Of a stretch of DNA of 5,927 nt, positions 1-5,927 are shown in pieces (the stretch's first letter is position 1; every line of letters starts with the position of its first letter). The DNA comes from Sulfuriferula sp. GTDB lineage: Bacteria; Pseudomonadota; Gammaproteobacteria; Burkholderiales; Sulfuriferulaceae. The stretch spans positions 1 through 5,927 of the forward strand of contig DAICZK010000092.1 in the NCBI GenBank assembly GCA_027311185.1. Reading direction: 5' to 3'. The notes beneath the pieces were generated by a model. That model was not told the origin of the DNA, ran no database searches, and saw only the letters and a list, made by a program, of their open reading frames with translations. Made by a program: the position numbers and the translations under genes.

Positions 1-9
1 CGGCGATTC

Positions 10-121
10 AGCGACGTCAGAGAATTGATCAAGGCGACTCGCCTGAACGGATACGTCGCGCGTCCGCACGCTGCCGCGAGCGACGTCAGAGTTGCGCGCT
101 CTGAGGCTCCGCCGAACCATA
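10..121. repeat. Degenerate ~69-bp direct repeat spanning the 3' end of the phospholipase-like gene
   Basis: A perfect 13-base direct repeat (AGCGACGTCAGAG) occurs at 10-22 and again at 79-91, offset by 69 bases. The similarity appears to continue to the right in weaker form: short shared blocks (TTG, AGGC, CGCC, GAAC, ATA) follow in the same order after each copy, to about 53 in the left copy and 121 in the right. A partial inverted copy (GCGACGT read on the minus strand) lies at 53-59, and a small perfect hairpin (AGGCG-ACT-CGCCT) at 32-44 lies inside the left copy. The right copy contains the TGA stop of the minus-strand gene (86-88). The 69-base offset is a multiple of three, so the left copy carries the same TGA in the same frame. 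This could be an old tandem duplication or the edge of a repeat family extending left of the window. The alignment was made by eye. Confidence 0.4.
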
Positions 122-970
122 AAAGCAATCTACCGGTAGCGGTTGACCACGTTTGATCTGGTGGCGACTGAACTGATCCAGGCGCGCCTGCGCCACTTTG
201 GCCGAGCCGCCGTTGGCGTCCAGAATGGGTGAATCGCCCGATAGCACCCGATTGAATTCGCTAAAGCGCGCCGAAGTCGAACTGACAAAATAGTCAAAAC
301 GCGGCGATACCTGTTTATCCAGTCGTTTGGCGCTACGATATAAAAACTGCGGCAGACGCGACCCGCGCAGCCCGTAATCGGCCTGCGCGAGCAGGCGCAT
401 CGCCCGCCTTGCCTGGTCTGCGGGTAGCTCAAAATGGCGACTGATCAACGCTACAATTTCGCCCTCGCCATCGCGCAGCAGTCGCGTCGGTGTCGCCATT
501 AAATGGGGGGCCACATGCGCATCCATCGACCATTCCGAAATAGTGTGCGCCAACATCGGCCAGTCGACCCACAGCCGCTCATGCGCCGGAACAAAGTGAT
601 GATGCGCCACAACATCGGCAAACAAATGACTGTAATAGCCGACGACCAGCGCCCGTTCGCTGTCGTTTTGCACTGAATTGAGCAAGGTCCGCGCATTTTG
701 CCAGCAATGGGTCTGGTCGAACGCGCGCGTCCCCACTGCAGGCCCCACCAGCGCGAGGTCGGGCAAACACGCGCCAGCCATGACCAGTTTGGGATAGCGC
801 ACCACGGCGCGGCGCAATTCCCCATCGAGCAGCGGCACGCCCCACACCAGCCACTGCGCGAGGAACACGTGCGTATACAAACCCCACGCGTTCGCGTCGT
901 GAGCCTGCAACAGCAAGGGAGTGCTCCAAAAAATTAAACGTATCAGTTTTTTCATTCTGGGTTTTATCAT
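86..970 (-). CDS. Secreted zinc-dependent phospholipase C family protein
   Basis: The 294-residue product fits the zinc-dependent phospholipase C / S1-P1-like fold (Pfam Zn_dep_PLPC type), whose best-known members hydrolyse phospholipid head groups outside the cytoplasm. Residues 1-28 look like a Sec signal peptide: basic start, hydrophobic stretch and an A-N-A cleavage site. Cleavage would leave Trp29 as the new N-terminus, and in Bacillus cereus phospholipase C the N-terminal Trp is itself a zinc ligand. Other putative ligands appear in the family order: His34, Asp71, His88, His115-x3-Asp119, His125 and His142-x3-Glu146. The spacings 115/119/125 and 142/146 match the B. cereus enzyme (118/122/128 and 142/146). 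The last ~145 residues show no domain I recognise. The start at 968-970 is the longest choice. A second ATG at 953-955 (Met6) gives an equally good signal peptide and neither has a strong ribosome site, although a GGGG lies 8 bases before the first within a GC-rich palindrome. Substrate is unknown. The gene is transcribed divergently from the PfkB gene, and its promoter is not clear. Confidence 0.87.
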   Translation of the reverse strand: MIKPRMKKLIRLIFWSTPLLLQAHDANAWGLYTHVFLAQWLVWGVPLLDGELRRAVVRYPKLVMAGACLPDLALVGPAVGTRAFDQTHCWQNARTLLNSVQNDSERALVVGYYSHLFADVVAHHHFVPAHERLWVDWPMLAHTISEWSMDAHVAPHLMATPTRLLRDGEGEIVALISRHFELPADQARRAMRLLAQADYGLRGSRLPQFLYRSAKRLDKQVSPRFDYFVSSTSARFSEFNRVLSGDSPILDANGGSAKVAQARLDQFSRHQIKRGQPLPVDCFYGSAEPQSAQL

Positions 971-1139
971 TCCGGGGACCCCGATCTCTGGTGGCTGGTC
1001 AACTTACAAATTACCCTTCGATCACTACAATATGATGATAAAACGATGAACATTTAATGAAATTATGCTATTGCGGAGGATAATTAAGAAAACAGGTGCG
1101 CTCGGCAAATAATCGCTCCGTTACGCAGCGCGGGCATCC

Positions 1140-1148
1140 TGTTATAAT
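1140..1148 (+). promoter_or_regulatory. Extended -10 promoter for the PfkB-family kinase gene
   Basis: A perfect TATAAT at 1143-1148 is preceded by TG one base upstream (1140-1141), giving the extended -10 element TGTTATAAT of sigma-70 promoters. There is no good -35 box: the best hexamer at 17-base spacing (1120-1125) matches the consensus at only three positions, which is usual for extended -10 promoters. Transcription would start near 1155, leaving a leader of about 25 bases before the ATG at 1181. The ribosome site in that leader is weak (a GGT about 5 bases before the ATG). Confidence 0.6.
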
Positions 1149-1180
1149 CCGGGCTATTTTCCCAACTCTGTACGGTCACA

Positions 1181-2116
1181 ATGTCTGCTCTTATTTGCGG
1201 CTCCCTGGCGTTCGACACCATCATGGTGTTTCAGGATCATTTCAAAAACCACATCCTGCCCGAGAAAATCCATTTGCTGAATGTATCGTTCCTCGTGCCC
1301 GAGCTCCGCCGCGAATTTGGCGGGTGTGCCGGCAACATCGCCTACAACATGAAACTGCTGGGCGCAAACCCGAAAATCATGGCCACCTGGGGCGACGATT
1401 TCGCCCCTTATGCGGCGCATCTCGATCGGCACACAATCGCCCGCCAGCACATTTCTCAGGTGCCCGACACGTTTACGGCGCAAGCTTTCATCACGACCGA
1501 TCTGGCCGATAACCAGATCACAGCGTTTCACCCCGGAGCGATGAATTTTTCGCATTTTAATCATGTCGATCAGGCGGGTGATAATCGCATCGGAATTATC
1601 TCTCCCGATGGTCGCAACGGCATGCTGCAACACGCAGCGGAAATGCATGCCGCAAATATCCCTTTCATTTTCGACCCGGGGCAAGGCCTGCCGATGTTCA
1701 GCGGCACGGAACTCATGCAATTCGTCGAATTGGCCGATTACGTCGCCGTCAACGATTATGAGGCGGAGTTGCTGCAAAATCGCACCGGAAAGCGCATCGC
1801 GCAACTCGCGCAACAGGTTCGTGCCTTTATCGTCACGCGCGGCGAGCTAGGGTCGCAGATTCATACCGGAGGCGAAACGCTAAACATTCCCTGCGCTCGC
1901 GCGCAAAACGTGCTCGACCCGACGGGTTGCGGCGACGCTTACCGGGCGGGGCTGCTCCACGGCATCATCGAGAGCATGGACTGGCTCACCACGGGCCGGC
2001 TGGCCTCTGTGATGGGAGCGATCAAGATCGCATCGCGCGGCGGCCAGAACCATGCGCCGACACCCGGCGAAATCAATCAACTATTTCGCGACGAATTTGG
2101 GTATGATCCGAGTTGA
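1181..2116 (+). CDS. PfkB-family kinase, adenosine-kinase-like
   Basis: The 311-residue protein is a ribokinase/PfkB-fold small-molecule kinase, expected to be cytoplasmic and to transfer phosphate from ATP to a sugar or nucleoside hydroxyl. The first PfkB signature is around residues 47-61 (GGCAGN followed by a helix ending LLG). The second is at 246-259 (DPTGCGDAYRAGLL), with Asp252 as catalytic base and Gly249-Cys250-Gly251 in the anion-hole position. An NxxE-type magnesium/phosphate motif is seen at Asn191-Glu194. The N-terminal LPEKIH...SFLVPELR stretch, the FHPGAM motif (116-121) and the NDYEAELL segment resemble, as I recall it, the mycobacterial adenosine kinase, an unusual PfkB-type nucleoside kinase. 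This is the basis for the adenosine call, which is inference; other nucleosides or sugars remain possible. Length is normal for the family and the frame is intact. The ATG at 1181 fits the promoter at 1140-1148 and the conserved N-terminal strand (ALICGSLAFD). The next gene on this strand begins 64 bases downstream. Confidence 0.92.
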   Translation: MSALICGSLAFDTIMVFQDHFKNHILPEKIHLLNVSFLVPELRREFGGCAGNIAYNMKLLGANPKIMATWGDDFAPYAAHLDRHTIARQHISQVPDTFTAQAFITTDLADNQITAFHPGAMNFSHFNHVDQAGDNRIGIISPDGRNGMLQHAAEMHAANIPFIFDPGQGLPMFSGTELMQFVELADYVAVNDYEAELLQNRTGKRIAQLAQQVRAFIVTRGELGSQIHTGGETLNIPCARAQNVLDPTGCGDAYRAGLLHGIIESMDWLTTGRLASVMGAIKIASRGGQNHAPTPGEINQLFRDEFGYDPS

Positions 2117-2170
2117 CGGTTAAATCCAATTACAAAGACCCGGTCATTATCAAACATAACCTATTACCAT

Positions 2171-2174
2171 GGAG
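2171..2174 (+). promoter_or_regulatory. Ribosome binding site of the glycine-zipper lipoprotein gene
   Basis: GGAG lies 6 bases before the ATG at 2181, the clearest Shine-Dalgarno sequence among the plus-strand genes here. It fixes the start codon directly before a typical lipoprotein signal peptide. Confidence 0.75.
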
Positions 2175-2180
2175 TCGTAG

Positions 2181-2639
2181 ATGAAAATCAACCATATCTT
2201 GTCCCTGAGCCTGATCGGCTTACTGAGCCTCGCGGGTTGCGCCAGTAACGTGGGCAGCACGGACTACAACGGCGCGCAGACGCGCTCGGTGCAGGAAGTC
2301 AGCTACGGGGTAGTAACGAACGTTCGTCAGGTCAACATACAAGACAACAACAATCTGCCGATTGGGGCGCTCGCGGGCGCAGCGGTGGGCGGCCTTGCGG
2401 GCAGTCAGGTGGGCGGCGGAAACGGCCGGATTGCAGGCGGGGTTTTAGGCGCGGTGCTGGGCGGCGTAGGCGGTTCGGCCATCCAGAATCAGGTCAGTTC
2501 GCAAAAAGGTCTGGAAATTACCGTCAAGCTCGATTCCGGGCGCATTATTGCCATTACCCAGGGCGCGGACGTTCCCTTCTATCCCGGCGACCGGGTGCAG
2601 ATTCTGAGCAGCAACGGCGTCACGCGGGTCGCTCATTAA
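2181..2639 (+). CDS. Glycine-zipper outer membrane lipoprotein (SlyB / 17-kDa antigen type)
   Basis: The 152-residue product starts with a lipoprotein signal peptide ending in the lipobox L-A-G-C, with Cys20 as the lipidated residue. The residues after Cys20 are Ala-Ser rather than Asp, which favours sorting to the outer membrane. Residues about 60-100 form a glycine zipper: Gly recurs about every four positions (62, 66, 70, 74, 78, 82, 86, 90, 94, 98) among Ala, Val and Leu, as in the Rickettsia 17-kDa antigen / SlyB family. A C-terminal segment (about 110-143) is beta-rich and typical of the same family, with a PGDRVQI ending. SlyB-like proteins are linked to outer membrane integrity under stress; the exact role here is unknown. 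It follows the kinase gene on the same strand after 64 bases. No convincing promoter was found in the gap, so co-transcription with the kinase is possible. The gene faces purF tail to tail. Confidence 0.92.
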   Translation: MKINHILSLSLIGLLSLAGCASNVGSTDYNGAQTRSVQEVSYGVVTNVRQVNIQDNNNLPIGALAGAAVGGLAGSQVGGGNGRIAGGVLGAVLGGVGGSAIQNQVSSQKGLEITVKLDSGRIIAITQGADVPFYPGDRVQILSSNGVTRVAH

Positions 2640-2659
2640 ACCGTTCCGATAGCACAGGA

Positions 2660-2707
2660 CGCCTCGCTCAAAAACCGAAGTCGCACGGCCCGGTCGTGAT
2701 CGAGGCG
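2660..2707. terminator. Nested inverted repeat between convergent genes, possible bidirectional terminator
   Basis: An outer 7-base inverted repeat (CGCCTCG at 2660-2666 with CGAGGCG at 2701-2707) encloses an inner hairpin at 2684-2698 (CACGGC, loop CCG, GTCGTG; six pairs including one G-T). Five A residues at 2670-2674 become a T run on the minus strand, beginning 9 bases after the inner hairpin in the direction of purF transcription. The position between the stop of the lipoprotein gene (2639) and the stop of purF (2713) suits a terminator. The T run is not directly next to the stem, so it is not a textbook intrinsic terminator. Confidence 0.4.
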
Positions 2708-2712
2708 GCGGC

Positions 2713-4242
2713 TCAATACGACCGCAACCCGGCGCCCAGATTCAAATCCAGTTGCAATGTTTCGGCGCTCTGACCTTCCTTGCCTGCACCGCAATGCAAG
2801 GATTCGATCAGATTGAGGTACTCCGGCGTAATGTCGCCCGTCACATAGGCGCCGTTAAAACACGATGTATCAAAATGCACCAGAGCAGGGTTGATCTCGC
2901 GCACGGCCTCGATCAACGCGTCGATATCCTGGTAAATCAGCGCATCGGCGCCGATCTCGCGCGCGATCTCGTCGTCGGTACGCCCGGTCGCGAGCAACTC
3001 CTGCCGACTGGGCATGTCGATACCGTAAACATTCGGATAACGCACCGGGGGCGCAGCCGAGGCAAAGTAAACCTGGCGCGCGCCCGCGTCCCGCGCCATC
3101 TGCACGATTTCCCGGCTGGTGGTGCCGCGCACGATGGAGTCATCGACCAGCAGCACATTCTTGTCCTTGAATTCCATCCCGATCGCGTTGAGCTTCTGGC
3201 GCACCGATTTTTTGCGCATCGCCTGCCCCGGCATGATAAAAGTACGGCCGATATAACGGTTTCTGATAAATCCTTCGCGGTAGGACAAACCTAGCACATT
3301 CGCCAACTGCAACGCGCTCGGGCGGCTGGTATCCGGTATAGGGATCACCACATCGATGTCCAGATGCTGCCACTGGCGACGGATTTTTTCGGCCAGCCTC
3401 TCTCCCATGCGCAGACGCGTTTCGTATACCGACACGCCGTCAATGACGGAATCGGGCCGCGCAAGATAAACATACTCAAAAATGCAAGGGAAAGACTGCG
3501 GTTTTTCAGCGCACTGCCGGCTGTGCAGTCGACCCGCGCCATCAATATAGACGGCCTCGCCCGGCGCCACATCGCGCAACAGTTTAAAATCGAGCGCGTC
3601 TATCGCTACACTCTCGGACGCAACCATATACTCCACGCCCGTCGCGGTCTGCCGAGTGCCGATCACCAGCGGGCGAATACCGTAAGCATCGCGAAACGCG
3701 AGCAGACCATAACCGGCGATCATCGCGACCACCGCATAAGCCCCCTGGCAACGACGATGCACGCCGCTCACTGCATTAAAGATACGATCCACCGTCAGTA
3801 ACGGCGTATTGCCGACCGCAACCAGTTCGTGCGCCAACACATTGAGCAATACCTCGGAATCGGAACTGGTATTGACGTGACGAAGATCGAGCCGGAAAAG
3901 ATCTTCCTTGAGCTGGTCGGCATTAGTTAAATTGCCGTTATGCGCGAGAACGATACCGAATGGCGAATTGACATAAAAAGGCTGCGCTTCGGCGCTTGCC
4001 GCCGGATTCCCCGCCGTGGGGTAGCGCACATGACCGATGCCTGCATTACCCAGCAAGTTACGCATATCGCGAGTACGAAACACGTCGCGCACCAGACCAT
4101 TATCCTTGTGCATGTGAAATACATTGCCTTCGGCCGTCACGATCCCCGCCGCATCCTGACCACGGTGTTGCAATACCAGCAAACCGTCATAGAGCATCTG
4201 GTTCACGGGTGTATGAGAAACAATGCCAATTATGCCGCACAT
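2713..4242 (-). CDS. purF: Amidophosphoribosyltransferase
   Basis: PurF catalyses the committing step of purine synthesis in the cytoplasm: PRPP plus glutamine gives 5-phosphoribosylamine, glutamate and pyrophosphate. From the start chosen here it is 509 residues, close to E. coli PurF (505). The N-terminal half is a class II (Ntn) glutaminase: MCGIIGIV places Cys2 to become the N-terminal nucleophile after Met removal, followed by HRG (26-28), HVRY (71-74), HNGNL (101-105) and SSDSE (126-130). The C-terminal half is a type I phosphoribosyltransferase: [10 protein letters not shown] (301-310), YIGRTFI (330-336) and the PRPP loop around [12 protein letters not shown] (364-375, acidic pair Asp367-Asp368). 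The conserved [10 protein letters not shown] segment lies at 461-470. The frame stays open upstream to an ATG at 4281, but that start would add 13 residues before the catalytic Cys and overlap cvpA, so it is rejected. It is the last gene of the folC-dedD-cvpA-purF run, 10 bases after cvpA. No regulatory operator was recognised. Confidence 0.98.
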   Translation of the reverse strand: MCGIIGIVSHTPVNQMLYDGLLVLQHRGQDAAGIVTAEGNVFHMHKDNGLVRDVFRTRDMRNLLGNAGIGHVRYPTAGNPAASAEAQPFYVNSPFGIVLAHNGNLTNADQLKEDLFRLDLRHVNTSSDSEVLLNVLAHELVAVGNTPLLTVDRIFNAVSGVHRRCQGAYAVVAMIAGYGLLAFRDAYGIRPLVIGTRQTATGVEYMVASESVAIDALDFKLLRDVAPGEAVYIDGAGRLHSRQCAEKPQSFPCIFEYVYLARPDSVIDGVSVYETRLRMGERLAEKIRRQWQHLDIDVVIPIPDTSRPSALQLANVLGLSYREGFIRNRYIGRTFIMPGQAMRKKSVRQKLNAIGMEFKDKNVLLVDDSIVRGTTSREIVQMARDAGARQVYFASAAPPVRYPNVYGIDMPSRQELLATGRTDDEIAREIGADALIYQDIDALIEAVREINPALVHFDTSCFNGAYVTGDITPEYLNLIESLHCGAGKEGQSAETLQLDLNLGAGLRSY

Positions 4243-4250
4243 AAGGAGTA

Positions 4251-4254
4251 CCCT
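4251..4254 (-). promoter_or_regulatory. Ribosome binding site deciding the purF start
   Basis: On the minus strand AGGG lies 8 bases before the ATG at 4240-4242 and overlaps the TAG stop of cvpA (TAGGG). It supports the start that exposes the catalytic Cys and suggests translational coupling of cvpA and purF. Confidence 0.6.
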
Positions 4255-4741
4255 AAAACTGTATATGTTTAACGAAATCAATGGGTAGCCACGATCTCAC
4301 CATGACTGCGCCCTTGACCAGATAAGGAGCAAACAGGGAGTGCCGCCAGAACTCCGTACGCGGCAATGTCGTCAGCCCCGCCAATAACACCAGCGCCAGC
4401 ACCACGACCAGGCCGCGCAACGCACCAAAAAACATTCCCAGCAAGTGGTCGGTCATGCCTAGCCCCGCTGCCTTGAGTGAAGCCGATAACAACAGACTCA
4501 CCAGCATGGCAGCCACCATCACGACCACAAACACCAGTGCAAATCCGCCCATATGGCGCAACCCCGGATTATCGAGTTGTGTCGGCATCCACTGCGCCGC
4601 GATGCCGGCAAATCTTTTGGCCGCAAAATAGGCCACCAGCCAGGCCAGCAGCGACAACACTTCTTTGACAGCTCCGCGCAGCAGACCCAGCAGTATCGAC
4701 ACAGCAAAAATACCGAGGACGCCAAAATCCAGATTATTCAC
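4253..4741 (-). CDS. cvpA: CvpA family inner membrane protein
   Basis: The 162-residue protein belongs to the CvpA (colicin V production) family, an inner membrane protein with four predicted helices at about residues 5-21, 26-42, 65-88 and 103-123. Family-typical features are visible: RG at 22-23 followed by Glu27 and a Leu-rich helix, and Asp98 followed by LLG, FFG and RG (100-110). In E. coli cvpA lies directly before purF and was found through its need for colicin V export; its basic biochemical role is not settled. The start codon is GTG at 4739-4741, placed immediately after the TGA stop of the upstream gene (TGAGTG). An AGGG sequence 7 bases before it (4749-4752) supports this start. 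The stop overlaps the purF ribosome site, so both ends suggest coupled translation within one transcript. Confidence 0.95.
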   Translation of the reverse strand: MNNLDFGVLGIFAVSILLGLLRGAVKEVLSLLAWLVAYFAAKRFAGIAAQWMPTQLDNPGLRHMGGFALVFVVVMVAAMLVSLLLSASLKAAGLGMTDHLLGMFFGALRGLVVVLALVLLAGLTTLPRTEFWRHSLFAPYLVKGAVMVRSWLPIDFVKHIQF

Positions 4742-5476
4742 TCATTTACCCTGATGCGGCAGTGACACGATCTGCGCCTGGATTCCCGCCATGCTGATTT
4801 TGGCCAGGGTTTTGTCGGCTTCCGCGCGAGTGGAATAAGGCCCAGCCCTGACCCGGGTAGACCCGCCGGGCCGAGACTCGGTATAAGTCGTCACGCCGAC
4901 CGCCTTGAGCCGGGCACGCAACTGTCGCACATTGGCGGCATCGCTGAACACGCCGAGCTGCACGACGTAATGCGCGTGAACGTCGGCCTGTTTTACCGGT
5001 TTCGCATCCGTAGGCGCAGATGTCTGCGCTGTCTTGCGCACTATTTTTTCAGGCGTTGCGGTAGCGGGCGCTGCATGCGGTTTATTTTGAGTACTGGCAG
5101 CCTTCTGGTCGGGGATTTCATTTGCGAGGGCAGGCAGTTCCGCCACGGGCGCGACGGTAGCGGGCGCCGCGTGCGTACTTGTGTCATTGCGCACCGCCAC
5201 GCCTGGCGACGCGTGATTGTCGTGGCCGTTCGCCGCTGGGACAGGCTGCGGCGCGCCAGCACTCGTTTCGGCAACGGGGGTAACCGGTTTGGCAGGTGCG
5301 ACCGCGGATTGCGGCATATCGATCACGACATCGGCGCTTAACGGTCGCGGCGCCTGGTCGAGCAGCAAAGGCAGAATGATCGCCATGCTCACGAGCAGCA
5401 CGATGGCGCCGAGCAGGCGTTGCCTCGCGCGTATCTTCAATCGCAATCGTTCCTCAGAGGTGACTTGAATGGCCAT
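4742..5476 (-). CDS. dedD: SPOR-domain cell-division protein (DedD-like)
   Basis: The 244-residue protein is a single-pass inner membrane protein with a periplasmic SPOR domain, which binds glycan strands lacking stem peptides at the division septum. Residues 1-20 form a basic cytoplasmic tail and 21-39 one hydrophobic helix. Residues about 42-165 are a low-complexity linker rich in Ala, Pro, Thr and Val. The SPOR domain spans about 167-240: it opens with HYVVQLGVFSDAANVRQL, continues with a RVRAGPYSTRAEA block (208-220) and ends in QAQIVSL. E. coli DedD (about 220 residues) has the same layout and occupies the same place between folC and cvpA, which is why the symbol is used; orthology rests on synteny and architecture, since SPOR linkers do not align well. 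The ATG at 5474-5476 has GGGAAG 7 bases before it (5484-5489). It begins 15 bases after the folC stop and ends directly against the cvpA GTG. Confidence 0.94.
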   Translation of the reverse strand: MAIQVTSEERLRLKIRARQRLLGAIVLLVSMAIILPLLLDQAPRPLSADVVIDMPQSAVAPAKPVTPVAETSAGAPQPVPAANGHDNHASPGVAVRNDTSTHAAPATVAPVAELPALANEIPDQKAASTQNKPHAAPATATPEKIVRKTAQTSAPTDAKPVKQADVHAHYVVQLGVFSDAANVRQLRARLKAVGVTTYTESRPGGSTRVRAGPYSTRAEADKTLAKISMAGIQAQIVSLPHQGK

Positions 5477-5491
5477 GCATGAGCTTCCCGA

Positions 5492-5927
5492 TTAGACGGC
5501 TATCAATCGCAATACCGCAGCGACGGTGTGGAAAGAACCGAAGACGCATATTCTATCATTTTCCCCCGCTTGTTCACAGGCCCAATTCCACGCTTGCTCG
5601 ATCGTCGCCGCGGCAATCACCGTGCGCGCGTTCGCTAGCGTCAGAATTGTTTGCAATGCCGCCGCCGTTGCGCCGCGCGCAACCGGCAGATCCGCGATCA
5701 CCCAGATATCGACCTCGGCTGCCATGGCCGCAACCACACCGGCCACGTCCTTATCCGCCAGCATGCCGAACACGGCATAGGTCTTGCCCGCCACCGGGCG
5801 GTGCGCCAGATTCTGCGCCAGTGCGCGAGCACCGTGGGGGTTGTGCGCAACGTCGAGAATCCGCTGCCCCCGCCCGGGCACGATCTGAAACCGGCCAGGC
5901 ACCTGTGCTTCGCGCAGGCCCTGCTGC
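5492..5927 (-). CDS. folC: Dihydrofolate synthase / folylpolyglutamate synthase, C-terminal part
   Basis: Only the last 144 codons are inside the window; the 5' part continues past the right edge. FolC adds glutamate to dihydropteroate and then to reduced folates in the cytoplasm, using ATP. The visible part is the C-terminal Mur-ligase-like domain of a protein normally about 430 residues long. It opens with QQGLREAQVPGRFQIVPG, matching the family's substrate-domain entry (GRFQ), then has ILDVAHNPHGA, the hallmark DVAHNP motif, and later CVFGSFHTVAAV, matching the conserved (C/F)GS(F/L)xTVxxV ending. There is no internal start to choose: a GTG at 5900-5902 is in frame but lies inside the conserved domain, and the frame remains open to the window edge. 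It stops with TAA at 5492-5494, 15 bases before the SPOR-protein gene. In many proteobacteria accD lies just upstream of folC, so it is expected beyond the right edge. Confidence 0.95.
   Translation of the reverse strand, partial: QQGLREAQVPGRFQIVPGRGQRILDVAHNPHGARALAQNLAHRPVAGKTYAVFGMLADKDVAGVVAAMAAEVDIWVIADLPVARGATAAALQTILTLANARTVIAAATIEQAWNWACEQAGENDRICVFGSFHTVAAVLRLIAV

Noticed and set aside
1..153. Open plus-strand frame from the window edge to a TGA at 151-153, which could be the end of a gene entering from the left and overlapping the phospholipase-like gene.
   Set aside because: It is about 50 residues of unrecognised sequence in GC-rich DNA where several other frames are also open over 1-85, and 68 bases would overlap a well-supported gene.
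1057..1083. Tiny open frame of 8 codons (MKLCYCGG) with a GGAGG run inside it at 1076-1080.
   Set aside because: It has no ribosome site of its own, and the GGAGG is not placed at a working distance before any ATG; the nearest GTG (1096-1098) is about 15 bases away and opens a frame that only shadows the kinase gene.
1062..1090. Possible minus-strand promoter for the phospholipase-like gene (TTCTTA at 1085-1090, 17-base spacer, CATAAT at 1062-1067).
   Set aside because: The -35 hexamer matches the consensus at only three positions and the region is AT-rich, so such matches arise easily.
1154..1813. Minus-strand open frame of 219 codons opposite the kinase gene.
   Set aside because: It is antisense to a clearly recognised PfkB protein, has no recognisable motifs and reflects codon bias on the coding strand.
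2113..2118. TTGACG at the end of the kinase gene as a -35 box for the lipoprotein gene.
   Set aside because: No -10-like hexamer occurs at 16-18 bases; the nearest AT-rich candidate (CATTAT at 2145-2150) is 26 bases away.
3364..3801. Plus-strand open frame of 145 codons within purF.
   Set aside because: It lies entirely antisense to conserved purF sequence and its translation shows no family resemblance.
4970..5341. Plus-strand open frame of 123 codons, Arg- and Cys-rich, opposite the SPOR-protein linker.
   Set aside because: It is the antisense reading of an Ala/Pro-rich low-complexity linker, which naturally yields Arg/Gly-rich open frames.

Overview
The window reads as an ordinary chromosomal segment of a Gram-negative bacterium, most likely a betaproteobacterium. 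The main support is the gene order folC – SPOR-domain protein (dedD-like) – cvpA – purF on the minus strand, which is a conserved proteobacterial cluster. Other support is an outer-membrane-type glycine-zipper lipoprotein, moderate-to-high GC, and an adenosine-kinase-like PfkB protein of a type I associate with beta- and actinobacteria. The lineage call is inference from synteny and protein style; no rRNA or tRNA is present to fix it.

Layout from left to right. Positions 1-85 hold no assignable gene, but contain a degenerate ~69-bp repeat whose right copy covers the stop codon of the first gene. Positions 86-970 (minus) encode a secreted zinc-dependent phospholipase C family protein with a full set of putative zinc ligands. 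Positions 971-1180 are a divergent intergenic region, with an extended -10 promoter (TGTTATAAT) firing rightward. Positions 1181-2116 (plus) encode a PfkB-family kinase resembling mycobacterial adenosine kinase. Positions 2181-2639 (plus) encode a glycine-zipper lipoprotein of the SlyB/17-kDa antigen type. Positions 2640-2712 lie between convergent genes and hold a nested inverted repeat that may serve as a terminator. Positions 2713-5927 (minus) hold the tightly packed run folC (3' part only), dedD-like, cvpA and purF, with gaps of 15, 0 and 10 bases.

How the genes fit together. The minus-strand cluster looks like one transcript coming from beyond the right edge. It combines folate polyglutamylation (FolC), a division-site SPOR protein, a four-helix membrane protein (CvpA) and the committing step of purine synthesis (PurF). 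Folate cofactors are used twice in purine synthesis, so folC and purF are metabolically linked. The PfkB kinase could feed purine salvage if it does phosphorylate adenosine, but it lies in a separate transcription unit and the link is only suggestive. The phospholipase-like gene and the lipoprotein gene act at or beyond the envelope and have no evident tie to the others.

I found no mobile element, CRISPR array, defence system or RNA gene. I do not see a novel multi-gene system here. The most interesting points are the complete zinc-ligand constellation of the secreted PLC-like protein, the adenosine-kinase-like protein, the nested inverted repeat at the convergent junction, and the degenerate duplication at the left edge.
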